40,897 nt of DNA from Scytalidium lignicola (GCA_002812745.2 NCSJ02000362.1:1-40897), one strand, 5' to 3'. Counted from the first letter of the stretch, positions 20,137-30,948 are shown. The notes: a model not told the origin generated them from the sequence alone. A program made the numbers and translations.

Positions 20137-21243
20137 TTAATTTGATGTCATCCATCCTTGACATGCTACAACTTCCCATATCCAATGCTTTTGATCTATA
20201 ATCAATCCATTAATCCATTCCTGATCAAGTGCATTCCATTCTTCTATGATTGCGTTGGCCATTTCGATTTCATTTGTAGGTTGGATTTTGCGACGGTGAA
20301 GCGACTGTTTTATAGCTCTCCAACATTTTTCAATTGGATTAAGATCAGGACTTGTAGAAGGGTGATTTAATAGTTGAATACCATGTTTCTCTCTGAATAT
20401 TGCACAAGGATTTGTAATAGACTTATGACCATGAGCAGAGTTGCCATCTTCCATGAATATAGGTGTATATCCAAGTTCTGAGGTAACTACTCTAAAATCC
20501 TCTAGAATAACTTCAATTGCTGGCTCCAGGATTTGATTCAAGTAATCTGTTTGTATAAATGCTCTATGTTTGCTATAGCCATGTATAATAATCAATTCTG
20601 ATTTATAATTATACCTAATTGCTCTCCAACAATTAACTGGTGTTGTATGTCCTCGATGAAATTGATGTTGAATACAAGTTGAACAAAATCGATCACCATG
20701 TTTGTGTGTAACTTTAGTTTTAGAAGAATGATCACCAATCAAAAAAGTGCATTCATCAGAAAAGAGAACTGAAAACCATTGTATTGTCCAAAACAAGTGT
20801 TGTAATCCATATAACCATCGTTGAATAGCTTGTAACTTGGTTAAATATAGCTTTTGGCATGCTACACACCGATAATACCCCACTTCCTTCAAACACCTTT
20901 CAATTGTTTGTGCAGAGTATTCAAGGTGTAATTCTGCCTTTAATTGAAAATAATCAAGACATCTATACTTGTATGATAAACAAATATAATTGATAATATC
21001 CAAAACAGCTTGTTGAGTGAGTAATCGTGGTTTTCCTATACGAGTAGGTCGTATCCTCTCAGGCGTACTATATTTCAAAATTCGATTAACCGTCGATCGA
21101 CTAATCCTATACACTTTTGCAAGTTGTGAAGGACCCTAATTTGCAAGGAATCGAAGCTGTCGGATAGCTTCTTTATGCTTTGTAAGTATTTCATATCCTA
21201 ATTCATGCTCTGGCATTGGATTTGGAGGTGTTGTAGGTTCCAT
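20137..21243 (-). pseudogene. Tc1/mariner DDE transposase with one premature stop
   Basis: It would cut and paste the element by recognising its inverted repeats. The best start is ATG at 21243 (MEPTTPPNPMPEHELGYEIL), 25 bp inside the right inverted repeat, giving 368 codons. Codon 36 is TAG (21136-21138) in the first HTH (RFLAN*GPSQLAKVYRISRS). Gln or Trp is expected there, and the change fits RIP. After it, 325 codons are open from an internal Met at 21114. Numbered from that Met, the catalytic Asp residues are D120 (LFSDECTF) and D223 (FMEDGNSAHGHKS), and Glu is E262 (SPDLNPIEKCW). D223 and E262 have 38 residues between them, more than the 34 of classical Tc1. The GKPR linker is at residues 27-30. 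All three catalytic residues are kept. If the internal Met were used, the product would lack part of the DNA-binding domain. Confidence 0.92.
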
Positions 21244-21267
21244 TTTGGTGGTGTAATTATTAAGGAT

Positions 21268-21300
21268 GGGGTGTACACAGACTTATGACGCTCGGTTCGT
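21268..21300 (-). repeat. Terminal inverted repeat, right
   Basis: Exact inverted match to 20081-20113. It is followed by TA at 21301-21302. Confidence 0.95.
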
Positions 21301-21302
21301 TA

Positions 21303-21835
21303 AGACATTATATTTCTGGAGAAAGGATAAAAACCCTTAACAATAAGATATAATCAATTAAAGAGTAAAAACCACTTAAGATAGTTAAACAATTACAGAG
21401 TTTCTTAAAGTTAACTAACTATTATTGTAAATTTATAAAGGATTATTCTAAAATCTTTATACTATTGACTAAACTTATAAAGAAGGATTAAACTTATAAT
21501 TAAAATAACATTATAAAAGAAACATTCTAAAGCATTAAGAATACCTTTATAAAAGGAAGTTTCTTAAGAATCTTTAATTTAGAAAAAAGAATAAAAANTC
21601 AAAACTAATGCNTTNGATATANNATTAAGAGTTNTGTTATNATAATTATAGTAAATTAATAAATGACATTATTAAATATTATTAGCATTTTGGTCAAAGA
21701 AGTTAAATGTTGTAGAAAGAAATTATTAAATATTAAACAAGGAAATATTAGTTATTATAAAAGTTTTAAAATATTAAAGAGTATATGTTATTAGATTTAA
21801 CAAGATAGTTGATATACTTTCAGATTATTAGCGAT
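21303..21835 (+). pseudogene. Family-B pol fragment (RT end and RNase H), forward strand
   Basis: It starts in the middle of RT with the text ACATTATATTTCTGGAGAAAGG, the reverse complement of the 16720-16740 region of B1. It continues LRIVK*LQSFLKLTNYYCKFIKDYSKIFILLTKLIKK (about 21375-21480), the RT to RNase H link, and LRIFNLEK near 21565. Several Ns follow. It ends at 21835 against the GCGATCGC palindrome. It is an inverted fragment relative to B1. Confidence 0.75.
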
Positions 21836-21877
21836 CGCTCGCTAATAGCTATTCTACTATATATAGCGTTCCTAACA
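21830..21877 (-). repeat. Possible copia LTR end with palindrome
   Basis: The reverse strand from 21877 reads TGTTAGGAACGCTATATATA, then a hairpin ATTAGCGA-GCGA-TCGCTAAT-like palindrome at 21827-21850. TGTTAGGAAC resembles the first bases of many copia LTRs, and the body to its right is copia. Only about 45 bases are present. Confidence 0.35.
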
Positions 21878-23367
21878 GTTATACAACATTTCTTATTAAT
21901 GTATATAAAGATTTTAGAATTAATAATATAAAGGTTTAATAGATTAAACTTGCAATTAATACTAGAAAAAGAAACTTATTTTATAAAAGCTTTAAATAGA
22001 GAAATATTACTTATAAAAGTTCTGGTTATAAGATAATTGTTAATATATATAATTAACTTATATATCTTATTCTAGAGTATAAGGAAAATGTTAATAATAA
22101 TCATAATAGTATAAGTTTTTGTAAATATAAAGTATTTAACTTTTTCAAAAACTTCGTTTCATTATAATATATAAGAAGTAGTCTTTTTATGTTAAATANT
22201 TTTTATAATTATAAAAGGTATTAAGTTTTTCTTTATCAAACTTGTTTTTATTATTAATTTTGAAAAAGGTATAATATATAATTATAGTATTATATACACT
22301 TTTCTTTTTTTTTATAAGTATAATCTCAAATAGTATTAGAGTAATCATTTACAATAGTAATAGTATAATAATGCTTATTATAATTAATAAGTATAACTGT
22401 ATACATATTGATATTCAAAACTTTATCAACTTTAGTAAATTATTTTTTNAAGTTTTTAAAAAATACTTTTCTTAAAACAATTATACTTATNAAACTTTGT
22501 AAAGGAAAAGGTTTTTGTCAAAAGCTTTTTTCATTAGCTTTGCATTAATACTAAAAGTAGCTTTAATAGTATTCTTAACAACTTTAAAGTTTGTATATAT
22601 TAAACATTGTTTAACAAGTAAAGAATATTAAAATAAATACTATTAGAATAAATGTTAATCTTAAATAAATACTAGTAAAAAAAAGTAATAATAATATTAT
22701 ATTTAATATTATTCTTATTAAATATATTAAATAAAATGATATAAGCATTATTATTCTATATAAAAAGTCTTAAAACTTCGAAAATATTAACTAGAAATAT
22801 AAGTATATACTATATATTAATAAGTATTAAAAGGAAAGATAAACTATTTAAACAAGTAATTTTAAGTATAATAATACTTATACTTACAATTAAAGCAAAA
22901 TTATTACTTGTTTTTATAAGATAAAAATCAGAATATATTAAGTAAAAGTTAAAGTTAAACTAATTAAGATTATTAATAATGTAATTAATAATACTTGTAT
23001 TTACAATCTATTAATTATATATAAGTATAAAGAAAACTGTAAAATTAACAATAACTAAGTTAGCAAAGTTAAAATTAACAATATTAGATTTATCCTTTAA
23101 ATTAGACTTTTTAAGTTTATCCTTACTTTTCTTCTCCTTCTTCTTATTAGACTACTTTGCTTTATATTCTTTAAGTTTCTTAAAATGCTTTTAAAAGTAA
23201 TTAAATTCCTTATAACTATTCTTCTTGTAATAATTATACTTAATATCTTTAAAGCNTTTTTAAATTGTTTGAATTTAAATTAAAATTATTCTTATTATAT
23301 ATTATAACATTAAAAGAGTTAATAACAAAGATAAATTCATTAATAATGTTTTTTATAAGTTAAGTAA
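21878..23367 (-). pseudogene. Copia gag and protease fragment, reverse strand
   Basis: Read on the reverse strand. About 23255-23190 gives FKDIKYNYYKKNSYKEFNYF, the fungal copia knuckle C-x-Y-C-K-K-x-x-H-K-E-x-x-C-x with all metal ligands turned to Tyr. A Lys-rich tail follows (KQSNKKKEKKSKDKLKKS). About 23021-22978 reads *IVNTSIINYIINNLN, the protease site normally W-I-x-D-S-G-A-S-x-H-I, with Asp to Asn and His to Tyr. Downstream (about 22960-22760) the rest of the protease follows. Left of 22700 I could not name a domain, although integrase would be expected. Confidence 0.6.
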
Positions 23368-23702
23368 TGTTATAAGACTTCTTATAGTATAGTTATATAA
23401 GGTAAGCTTAGTTACTCTCGTTGGGTTTATGTAGAAGTTAAGCTGTCTATAGTTATAGTAAATAAGTATTTATATATAGTAGAGTTATAACTTAAGTTGA
23501 ACATGAGGTTCTTAACTAAAGCTTAAAGAGTATATTCTTTTATAAACGTTAATAAGTCTAATAAGTATAATAAGTATAGACTATCCCCTTTATACCCTTT
23601 ATACCTCTTGTATAAGTTATATAACCTAATTATTATTAGTTATAACACTTTATAAACTGTTACTTTAACACTTATCAGGTTATAATAGTAAGAACTATAA
23701 CA
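23368..23702 (-). repeat. LTR, family A (3' LTR of copy A2)
   Basis: The LTR is 335 bp from TGTTATAAGACTTC to CTATAACA and pairs with 29513-29853. It contains a less mutated patch (ACTCTCGTTGGGTTTATG) not preserved in the other copies. Confidence 0.8.
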
Positions 23703-23720
23703 CTATCCCCTTTTTATTCT
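23703..23720 (-). promoter_or_regulatory. Polypurine tract, copy A2
   Basis: The reverse strand reads AATAAAAAGGGGATAG against the LTR edge, as in A1 and B1. Confidence 0.7.
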
Positions 23721-23792
23721 AGTGTTATCCTGATGCTTAACTAATGACATTGAACAATCTCTATTATTCGTTAATTATACTTCTTATTCATT

Positions 23793-24308
23793 ATATCCTC
23801 CAGACAATCTTATAAGTATACTACTTGTCTGTCTAAAGTTAATCACATTAAGAAGTTTAGTTTCACCATAGCTTACAAGTATCTCTTTTGTAAAAGCAAC
23901 AACAAAAAGTATAAGAAATCCACTTAGTTCTCTAAATGTTCTGAGTACATTCATCGTGGTAATCCTTATAACCTTGATCTAAACCCCTTAGATCTCAAGT
24001 ATATGATTAAGGAAGAAGAATAATTAGAATAAGAAGAGGAGAAAGTATTAGTACAAGTTGCTTATCTTCACAAACTCTATAAGCAACTCTAAACCTATGG
24101 TCAGAATATGATCATTTATAACATTATTATAATAGAAGAACTTGAAGAAATTGAAGAAAAAGAAAAACTAAAAAAGGAAAAGCTAAATTCCTTAATCTTT
24201 ACCAAGAACTTATTATATCCTCCTAATGAAGGTAAGCAACATTCCTCAGTTAACTCTTCCTTGTTAAATACTAACGTTGTCAATCCTTTATTTGTCTTGT
24301 TAACTTAA
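23793..24308 (+). pseudogene. Antisense accessory ORF of chromovirus A2 (Cys-rich, coiled coil)
   Basis: The best-preserved of the three copies: 172 codons with the start codon mutated to ATA at 23793, only three or four internal stops, and the last 66 codons fully open. Order: SSRQSYKYTTCLSKVNHIKK, then LFCKSNNKKYKKST*, then SKCSEYIHRGNPYNLDLNPL, then IKEEE*LE*EEEKVLVQVAY, then LHKLYKQL, and the helix EELEEIEEKEKLKKEKLNS. It closes with NTNVVNPLFVLLT. Cys positions alternate with Tyr where copy A1 has Cys, so the ancestral motif was richer in Cys. The start lies 91 bp from the LTR, the same distance as in A1. The end converges with the chromodomain. This conservation across independently decayed copies is what shows it was a gene. 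Confidence 0.65.
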
Positions 24309-24369
24309 TTAATTCCTCCTCTTAAAGATCCTTTTTAACTAGAGTTTAATGATAATTCTTTATTATCTC

Positions 24370-24495
24370 TTTAATATTCTTTAAATATTCAGTAAGTTCT
24401 TATGAACTGTCTAACTCTAGAAATCCTTTTTTATTTAACCAAATACTGAATTTTCTTATATTAGTATTTATAATCTAAGATTTTCTTAATTACCT
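24370..24495 (-). pseudogene. Chromodomain at the pol C-terminus, copy A2
   Basis: The reverse strand reads KILDYKY*YKKIQYLVK*KK, then FLELDSS*ELTEYLKNIKE. It follows copy A1 closely, with the aromatic-cage Trp codons turned to stops. About 60 bp separate it from the end of the antisense ORF. Confidence 0.75.
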
Positions 24496-24689
24496 ATTCT
24501 TTATTAAGTTATAATTTAACCTTTATACTTAATGTTAATAATATATTTCTAAGTGTTAATTCTAATAATGTTATATAAAATACAAGATATATCTTTATAG
24601 TTTTTAATAACTTTAATTTGATTATTATTAGTTTATAAACTTCTTCAACTTTAAATAATCTTAACTTTATAAACTTAAGTATCTTATTA

Positions 24690-25950
24690 AGTTGTTTTAT
24701 TTATATATTTTTTCTTTNAAAGTAAACTTTATCCTCCTTTTTATATATAAGTTTTATATTACATTTCTTATTATAATATACTTTTATTTTTTCNTTTTAT
24801 AAATTATATTATATCCATCAATTTAGTATATATTTTATGTAGTTTCTTTGTTAATTTATCTACTAAATCAGATGACAATCATAATTCAACACTTATTCAG
24901 AACTTATCAGGTTCTCTTTTATAATTCACATAAAATAGTATAAATCTAATTATCTTATACTTTAAATTGTTATAAGTTAATTGTGTTAATAGTAATAGTT
25001 TATACTAATTATCTTGTTTATAATTTATATAACATTGTAAATATACTTCTAATGTTTAATTTAGTCTTTTTTGTTTGATTATTAGTTTATAAGTAAAAAG
25101 CCGTTAAAATTTTCTTATTAATACTTATATACTTTGTTAATGTTTCTTAAAACTTTAAGNTGAAGTATATGTTTTAATTTAATATAATACCTTTTAGAAC
25201 TCTAAATAGTATCACTACATGTTATAAGAATATTTCTACTACTTTTTCTATATTTTATATCTTATCTTATAATATAAAGATTGTATATTTTGTAAAGATG
25301 TTTGTTATTACCAAGATATTATTATAGTCCTTTCTTATTGCTAAGTTTTTAAACTTTGATAATTTAATAATGAAATTTTATATAATCATTTATTATAATT
25401 ATATTAGTATTTCAATAAGTTAAAGTATCTTATAAGGCTTAAGCCTTGAGTTTCTTATTCTATTGTAAATATTATACTCTTTTATAACCNTTTTTAACTG
25501 TTTACCTTATTCAATATAAATAATAATTTCTTTGAATTTTATAATAAGTTCTTTTAATCTTAAAGTGTTCATTTTATAACAAAGTATATTATTCTGTCAA
25601 GAATTCCTTTAACAACCTTTTAAGAATGTATAACTTCTTGTCTTAGTATTATAACCTGTTAATTTGCTTTTATTACTTGTTACTCTTTATAAACTTTTTT
25701 ATCTTCTATGCTATTATTGTCTAGTTTTTTACAAATCTTCTTAATTTAAGTTTTATTAACTACTACTAATATAAACATTAATTGTCCTTGATTATAAGTA
25801 ATTATTTCTTTATTATCTACTAAGACTACTTATTATAAGCTTAATTCTTCTTTGTTTATGTATTTTGACTTTTAACTTAAAGTATCAACTCTTTTGTTGT
25901 TAATTCCTTTAATATGTCAAATCCTAAAATCATATTTTAACAAAGTTTCT
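24690..25950 (-). pseudogene. Integrase, copy A2
   Basis: Reverse strand. The C-terminal block at about 24715-24800 is nearly identical to A1 (YNKKCNIKLIYKK, then DKVYL). The QTDGQ-like core and TYN(S)S(K)Y block lie at about 24880-25010, matching the forward integrase at 4550-4735 in inverted form. The zinc domain near 25800-25900 is not clearly readable. Confidence 0.65.
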
Positions 25951-27170
25951 GCTTATTTAACTTGTCTTGCATTTAACTCTTTAAATAATATAAAATATAT
26001 TAGATTTTAATAATCTGTTAATATCTTAATTTATTCTCTTGTTCTTGTAATGTATATTTTCTATTTCTTTAGTATATTTATAATTATTAACAATTCTTTG
26101 TCATGAATAAGATAATTCTATTCTACTAAGTTAAACTTTCTCAAATAAAATGCAAGTGGTTTTTATTTTCTTTGCTTGTTTTATTAACTTAAGACTATGT
26201 TTAAAGCATAGTCTAATATATTTGTTTCAATCTGAACAAGTTTATCTAAGTCAAAAATCTTAAAGCTTTAATTCTCTTTAAATGTTTTTTTTAATCTTGT
26301 CAAAAGTATCTTGTTATTTTTCTTTTTATTTATAAAATATATCTTTTTTAGTCAACTTGGTTAATAGTAATATTATTCTTGAATAGTTCTTTATGAATTT
26401 CTGATAATAATTTGCAAATCTTNAAAAAACTCTATAACTCTTTTATTATCTTAAGTATTGCTTATTCTTTGATAGTCTTGGTTTTTTCCTCAATCATCCT
26501 AACCTCATTTTTTATGATAATGTATCTTAAAAACTATACTTTTATTTTATAAAATTTGTATTTCCTTAGTTTACATTTAAACTTTGCTTTTTATAATACT
26601 TTGAGTATTACCTTTATATATACTTTATAAACTTTTAACATCTTTAAGTATATTAAAATGTTATCTAAATATACTATAGTAAATTTCTCTAAATATTCTT
26701 TAATACTTCTGTTTATAATTCTCTATATTATAACTAATGTATTTGTTAATCTAAATAACATAACTAATAACTTATATAGTTTATATTTAGTTTTGATAAC
26801 AACTTTTTATTCATTTTCTTCTTTGATTTTGATAAGGTCAAATGTTAACTATAAATTTAATTTTATAAAGTACTTAATATCTTTAAGCTTATCTTTAATA
26901 GTTTTTATTAATGGTAATGGATAATAATCCTTAATTATTCCTTTATTTAAACTTCTGTAATTTCTACAAAGCTTACCTTTTAGATTATCTAGTTTTTTCA
27001 CAAATAACAATAATACTTTTACTNAAAAAGTTTGACTTCTAGTATAATTCTCTTTTAACTATCTTGTCTAGTTATTTTTTTATTATTTTATTTTCTACTA
27101 TTGTTGTTAGATATACTAATCTAAATAGTAGTTAAAATCCNTTTTTTTAAATTAATCTTATAGTCTTACA
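25951..27170 (-). pseudogene. Reverse transcriptase and RNase H, copy A2
   Basis: On the reverse strand the palm reads EYLEKFTIVYLDNIL, with the catalytic box at 26660-26671 as YLDN: one Asp retained, one changed to Asn. Then CKLRKYKFYKIKV*FLRYII, then NEVRMIEEKTKT (26580-26470), very close to the forward RT at 3060-3170. RNase H follows to about 26000. The N-terminal RT blocks lie toward 27170. Confidence 0.8.
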
Positions 27171-27599
27171 ATTAATGTTTTAATAACATTAAGTCTTTTA
27201 GTCTTTCTTTAAACAACTTTATCTATTTCTTATATTCTTCAAGAATATACTCAAGACCTTTATCTTGTCCTAACTAACCTGAAATCAAATTGATTTTTAT
27301 GTCTTTAATCATAAGCTAACTATGTTTAATTACCTGAATAGCTTTAAGTTCTTTGTCTTTTATAACTTTTATTAATATTATTAATAGTTCTTCTCTAAGA
27401 AACTTTATAATTTTCTCTTGTTAATCTATTTTTGGATTGTTCTTTTACATTTATAATATACTTAATATTATCTTAAAGTTTTTAATATAAGTTATATTAA
27501 ATATTACTTTTTCTTGATAACTTACTCTAACAATTATTGTCATTAGCATAATCTTTACTTTAATACTTTGCTTTATGATAAAATTATTTACAAGTTTAA

Positions 27600-27730
27600 C
27601 TAGATATCCATGATCTTTAACTTAAGTATTTATATTCAGTTTTACTATAACTTTTAATGTTATAAAGNTTTTTTACAACCTTAGAATTCAATAATACTTT
27701 TACTTTTTGTCTGGCTATAATGACTTTTAA
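27600..27730 (-). pseudogene. Aspartyl protease, copy A2
   Basis: The reverse strand has KVKVLLNSKVVKK, corresponding to the LLDSGAV-type active site with Asp to Asn. The reading is interrupted by one N. The interval 27171-27599 links protease and RT and matches 29900-30609. Confidence 0.5.
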
Positions 27731-27759
27731 AAACAATATGTTCTTATTTAGAGCTTTAA

Positions 27760-29512
27760 GTCTTAATTCTTTGGTTACTCTTTCTTTTGCATTATCAGTA
27801 GTCTATTCTTGTTTGTCTGTTAAGTTTGGTAAATGTAGTTAACTTTATTATTATTCTTCTTCTGCTTTATTTTCTGTAATTTTTAAAGCTTTGTCTTAAA
27901 TTCNTTTTTATTTCATCTTCATTAATGTTTAAGATTGTTACTTTAACTTCAAGATCTGGAAATTCATTAATTTCTTCTTGAGTTAGCTTATAAAAGTTAG
28001 TTTTAACTCTTGAAATCATTTGTATACTCCTTATTAAAGGGTTTTCTCTATTAAGAATANTTTTTTTTTATTGTTTAAATGTAATAGTTCTTCTTGTCAA
28101 GTCAAACCTTATCTAAAATAATTAACTAATTGTCTTTTTGTTTAGAATTTACTAATCAAGTCTTAATAGATGTTTTTATTGTCTTGTCTTTGATAATTAA
28201 AGTCTTATATTTACTTGTAGCCTTTCTTAAGCAAGAATGATTGTTTTATGACTTTTCTTGACAATTATTATTAAGTTATCCTAATCAAATAGTAATTTAT
28301 AAGTTGTTTTAATTTTTTATTAAAAGATTTTATTCTGATTAGTCTTTAAAAGTTATATAATATGTTAACATCTTAAATACTTATAGTTAATATGATAATA
28401 AGCTTATAATTAAAGCTAATCTTTAATATTTAATACTTTTTTTAATTATGTTTTTTTCATAATGTCTTAAGCTTACAACTCTTATACTTAATACATTTCT
28501 TCTAACTTTCTTATAGTTTAATAATGAACTTTCTTATCTTAGAATACTTATAATACTTATACTTATAATTATTGCTTACTTCCCTTTATCTTTATGACTA
28601 CTAGCAAAATACTCAGGTAACTTACATTTAAAGTATAACTTTTTTTTCCTTTTGATCTTTTAGTTTTTCAAGGTTAATTTTAAATGAATTTTCNTTTTCT
28701 TTTAAGCTTTTGTTAATTCTTATTCTTTTAAGGCTTTTTTTTTTATTATATTCAAATTTATAAAGTTACTTTTGTCTTTTAGTATTAGGTTTTTGTTTAA
28801 TTTCTTTTTTTATAAAGGAATATTGCTTTTTCTGTTCAAGTTTTCTTTTATAGATTTAATTATTAAACTTAACAGATTTGAATATCATCTCTTTTAACAT
28901 ATCTAGTTACTTAGTCAACTTAGATATATCATCTTTGACTTTTTTCTTCAAGTCTCTTATAATACATTGCCTTAAGAGCTTTATCTATTTAATTTGTTTA
29001 TACTATGTACTTTCTGAACTTTACTATATAAGCTAGAGTTAGTTAACCTCCTTATTTTAAGAATAGAAATTTCCNTTTTAACGTTTTTTTTTTAGTTTAC
29101 TTTATTATATGCTTTTTCAATAATTACTTAAAAGTTATTAAAGTTTAAAAAGATATTATACATCTCTTATTATTAAACTTTTACTTTGTTCTGATAAGTT
29201 ATAAAGTTGTTCAAGTATGGTTAAAACTAATCAAAAGCTAGTCTTACAAGGTTTGATATTATCTAAAAAACCTTGTTCTCTTCATTATCAAATCTATCTT
29301 TATTGAACTTGAAAAAGATTATAACTTATACTTTAAACTATTGAAGTTTAGACTTATTTTTTATGAATAATGTTAAAAGTAATATCTTTAAAGGTTTTGT
29401 TTTTACCTTATCTAACTCATTGTTTACTATTTCTTTATATTAGTTTGTAATTTTATTAGATTATACTTATTTCTTTAAACATAACTTATATCTAAGTAAA
29501 TAATATTTAAAA
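27760..29512 (-). pseudogene. Gag, copy A2, with remnant zinc knuckle
   Basis: Reverse strand, between protease and the 5' LTR. At 28640-28597 the reading is KKLYFKCKLPEYFASS, a zinc knuckle whose first Cys and His are now Tyr. Lys-rich text flanks it (28650-28760). Farther right the capsid part is heavily mutated. The junction with the LTR at 29512 contains the primer-side sequence discussed under findings. Confidence 0.6.
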
Positions 29513-29853
29513 TATTACAAAACCTTTAATTATTAACATATGATGTAAGCTTAGTTATTTTATAAGTATATCTGTAAGAATAAGCTGACTAAAGTTTTAT
29601 AAATAATAAAGTATATTATAAAGTTGTAACTTAAGTTGAATATGAAATTCTTAACTAAAGTTTAAAGAGTATATTCTTATATAAATATATAACAACTCTA
29701 AGTTTAACTAGTCTAACCTAGTATAACTTTATACTTTTTATACTAATGTATACTTCTTGTATAAGTCATATGACTTAACATTCTTGTTAATCACTAATAC
29801 TTTATAACCTATCTTTTAATGCTTATTAAATTGTGACAATAAGATTTATAACA
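29513..29853 (-). repeat. LTR, family A (5' LTR of copy A2)
   Basis: The LTR is 341 bp from TATTACAAAACC (TG mutated to TA) to TTATAACA, aligned end to end with 6072-6414. The internal gag lies on its left, so it is the 5' LTR of the reverse-strand element A2, which therefore spans 23368-29853 (about 6.5 kb). Confidence 0.8.
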
Positions 29854-30609
29854 TTTATATAATTTGTATTTAGTTTTAATAATAGCTTTTTATTTATTCT
29901 TTTTCTTGATTTTAATAAGGTTAAATATAGATTATAAATCTAATTTTGTGAAAAACTTAATACTTTTAAGCTTATCTTTAATAGTTTTTATCAATAACAA
30001 TAAATAATAATCTTTAATTGCTCTTTTATTTAAACCTTTATAATCTTTGTAAAGCTTACTCTTTAGATTATCTAGTTTTTTCACAAATAACAATAATGCT
30101 CTTGTTAAAGAGTTTAACTTCTAGTATAGTTTTCTCTTAACCATTTTGTTTAGTTANTTTTTTTGTTATTTTATCTTTTATTATTATTATTAAATATACT
30201 AGTTTAAATAATAGTTAAAATCCTTTTTTTTAGATTGATCTTATGATTTTATAATTAATGTTCTGATAATATTAAGTCTTTTAATCNTTTTTTTAAATAG
30301 CTTTATTTATTTCTTATATTCTTTAAGAATGTACTTAAGACTTTTATCTTATCTTGATTAACTTGAAATTAAACTGATTTCTATGTCCTTGATTATAAGT
30401 TAACTAAGTTTAATCACTTAAATAATTTTAAGTTCTTTGTCTTTTATAACTTTTGTTAATACTTTTAATAGTTCTTCTAATAGAAATTTTATAATTTCCT
30501 CTTATTAATCTATTCTTAAATTACTTTTCTACATTTATAATATATTTAATATTATCTTGAAATTTCTAATGTAAATTATATCAAATATTATCTTTTCTTG
30601 ATGACTTAT
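29854..30609 (-). pseudogene. Fragment of another family-A pol (RT start and linker)
   Basis: It duplicates 26770-27540 on the same strand: shared text includes TTTGTATTTAGTTTTAATAA, TTTATTTAAACC and GGATTTTAACTA-type blocks. It lies between two family-A LTRs but has neither knuckle nor catalytic box. It looks like a remnant of an older copy sandwiched by later insertions. Confidence 0.7.
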
Positions 30610-30948
30610 TATTATAACACTTTTAATCACCAATATATAATATAAGCTTGATTACTTTATAAGTTTATCTATAAGAACAAGTTGACTGAAGTTTTATAAA
30701 TAGTAAAGTATATTATAAAGTTATAACTTAAGTTGAACATAAGGTTTTTAACTAAAGCTTAAAGAGTATGTTCTTATATAAATATACTCATTTCCATTTG
30801 TATAAATTAATATAAACTTGTATAACTATATGCTTTTATACATCTTTATATGTTAAAACTTATTATATAACTTAACTTTTGTTCATTTACTAACATCTTA
30901 TAAGTTATTCTCTTAATCTATTAAGTTATAAAAGTAAAATTTATAATA
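30610..30948 (-). repeat. LTR, family A (fourth copy)
   Basis: The LTR is 339 bp, TATTATAAC to TTATAATA, both ends mutated. It is followed on the right by a purine tract on the reverse strand (AAGAAGGAAAGAAGATAA) and about 50 bp of family-A internal sequence to about 30997. It is thus the 3' LTR of an element otherwise lost. Confidence 0.75.

Larger units (their letters stand above)
20081..21300 (-). mobile_element. Tc1/mariner-family transposon, almost intact
   Basis: The element is 1220 bp with perfectly matching 33-bp terminal inverted repeats at 20081-20113 and 21268-21300 (outer ends ACGAACCGAGCGTCATAAGT). TA sits on each side (20079-20080, 21301-21302). It carries a single transposase on the reverse strand. 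Base composition is ordinary and stops are almost absent, so it arrived after most of the RIP in this block. It belongs to a different family from the Tc1-like copies at 1-1009, with different ends and a different protein. Confidence 0.95.

Noticed and set aside
20158..20370. Forward 70-codon ORF
   Set aside because: It is the shadow of the transposase C-terminus on the opposite strand.
26658..26924. Forward 88-codon ORF with membrane-like residues
   Set aside because: It is the antisense of the A2 RT catalytic region. The reverse strand gives the conserved YLDN box at the same place.
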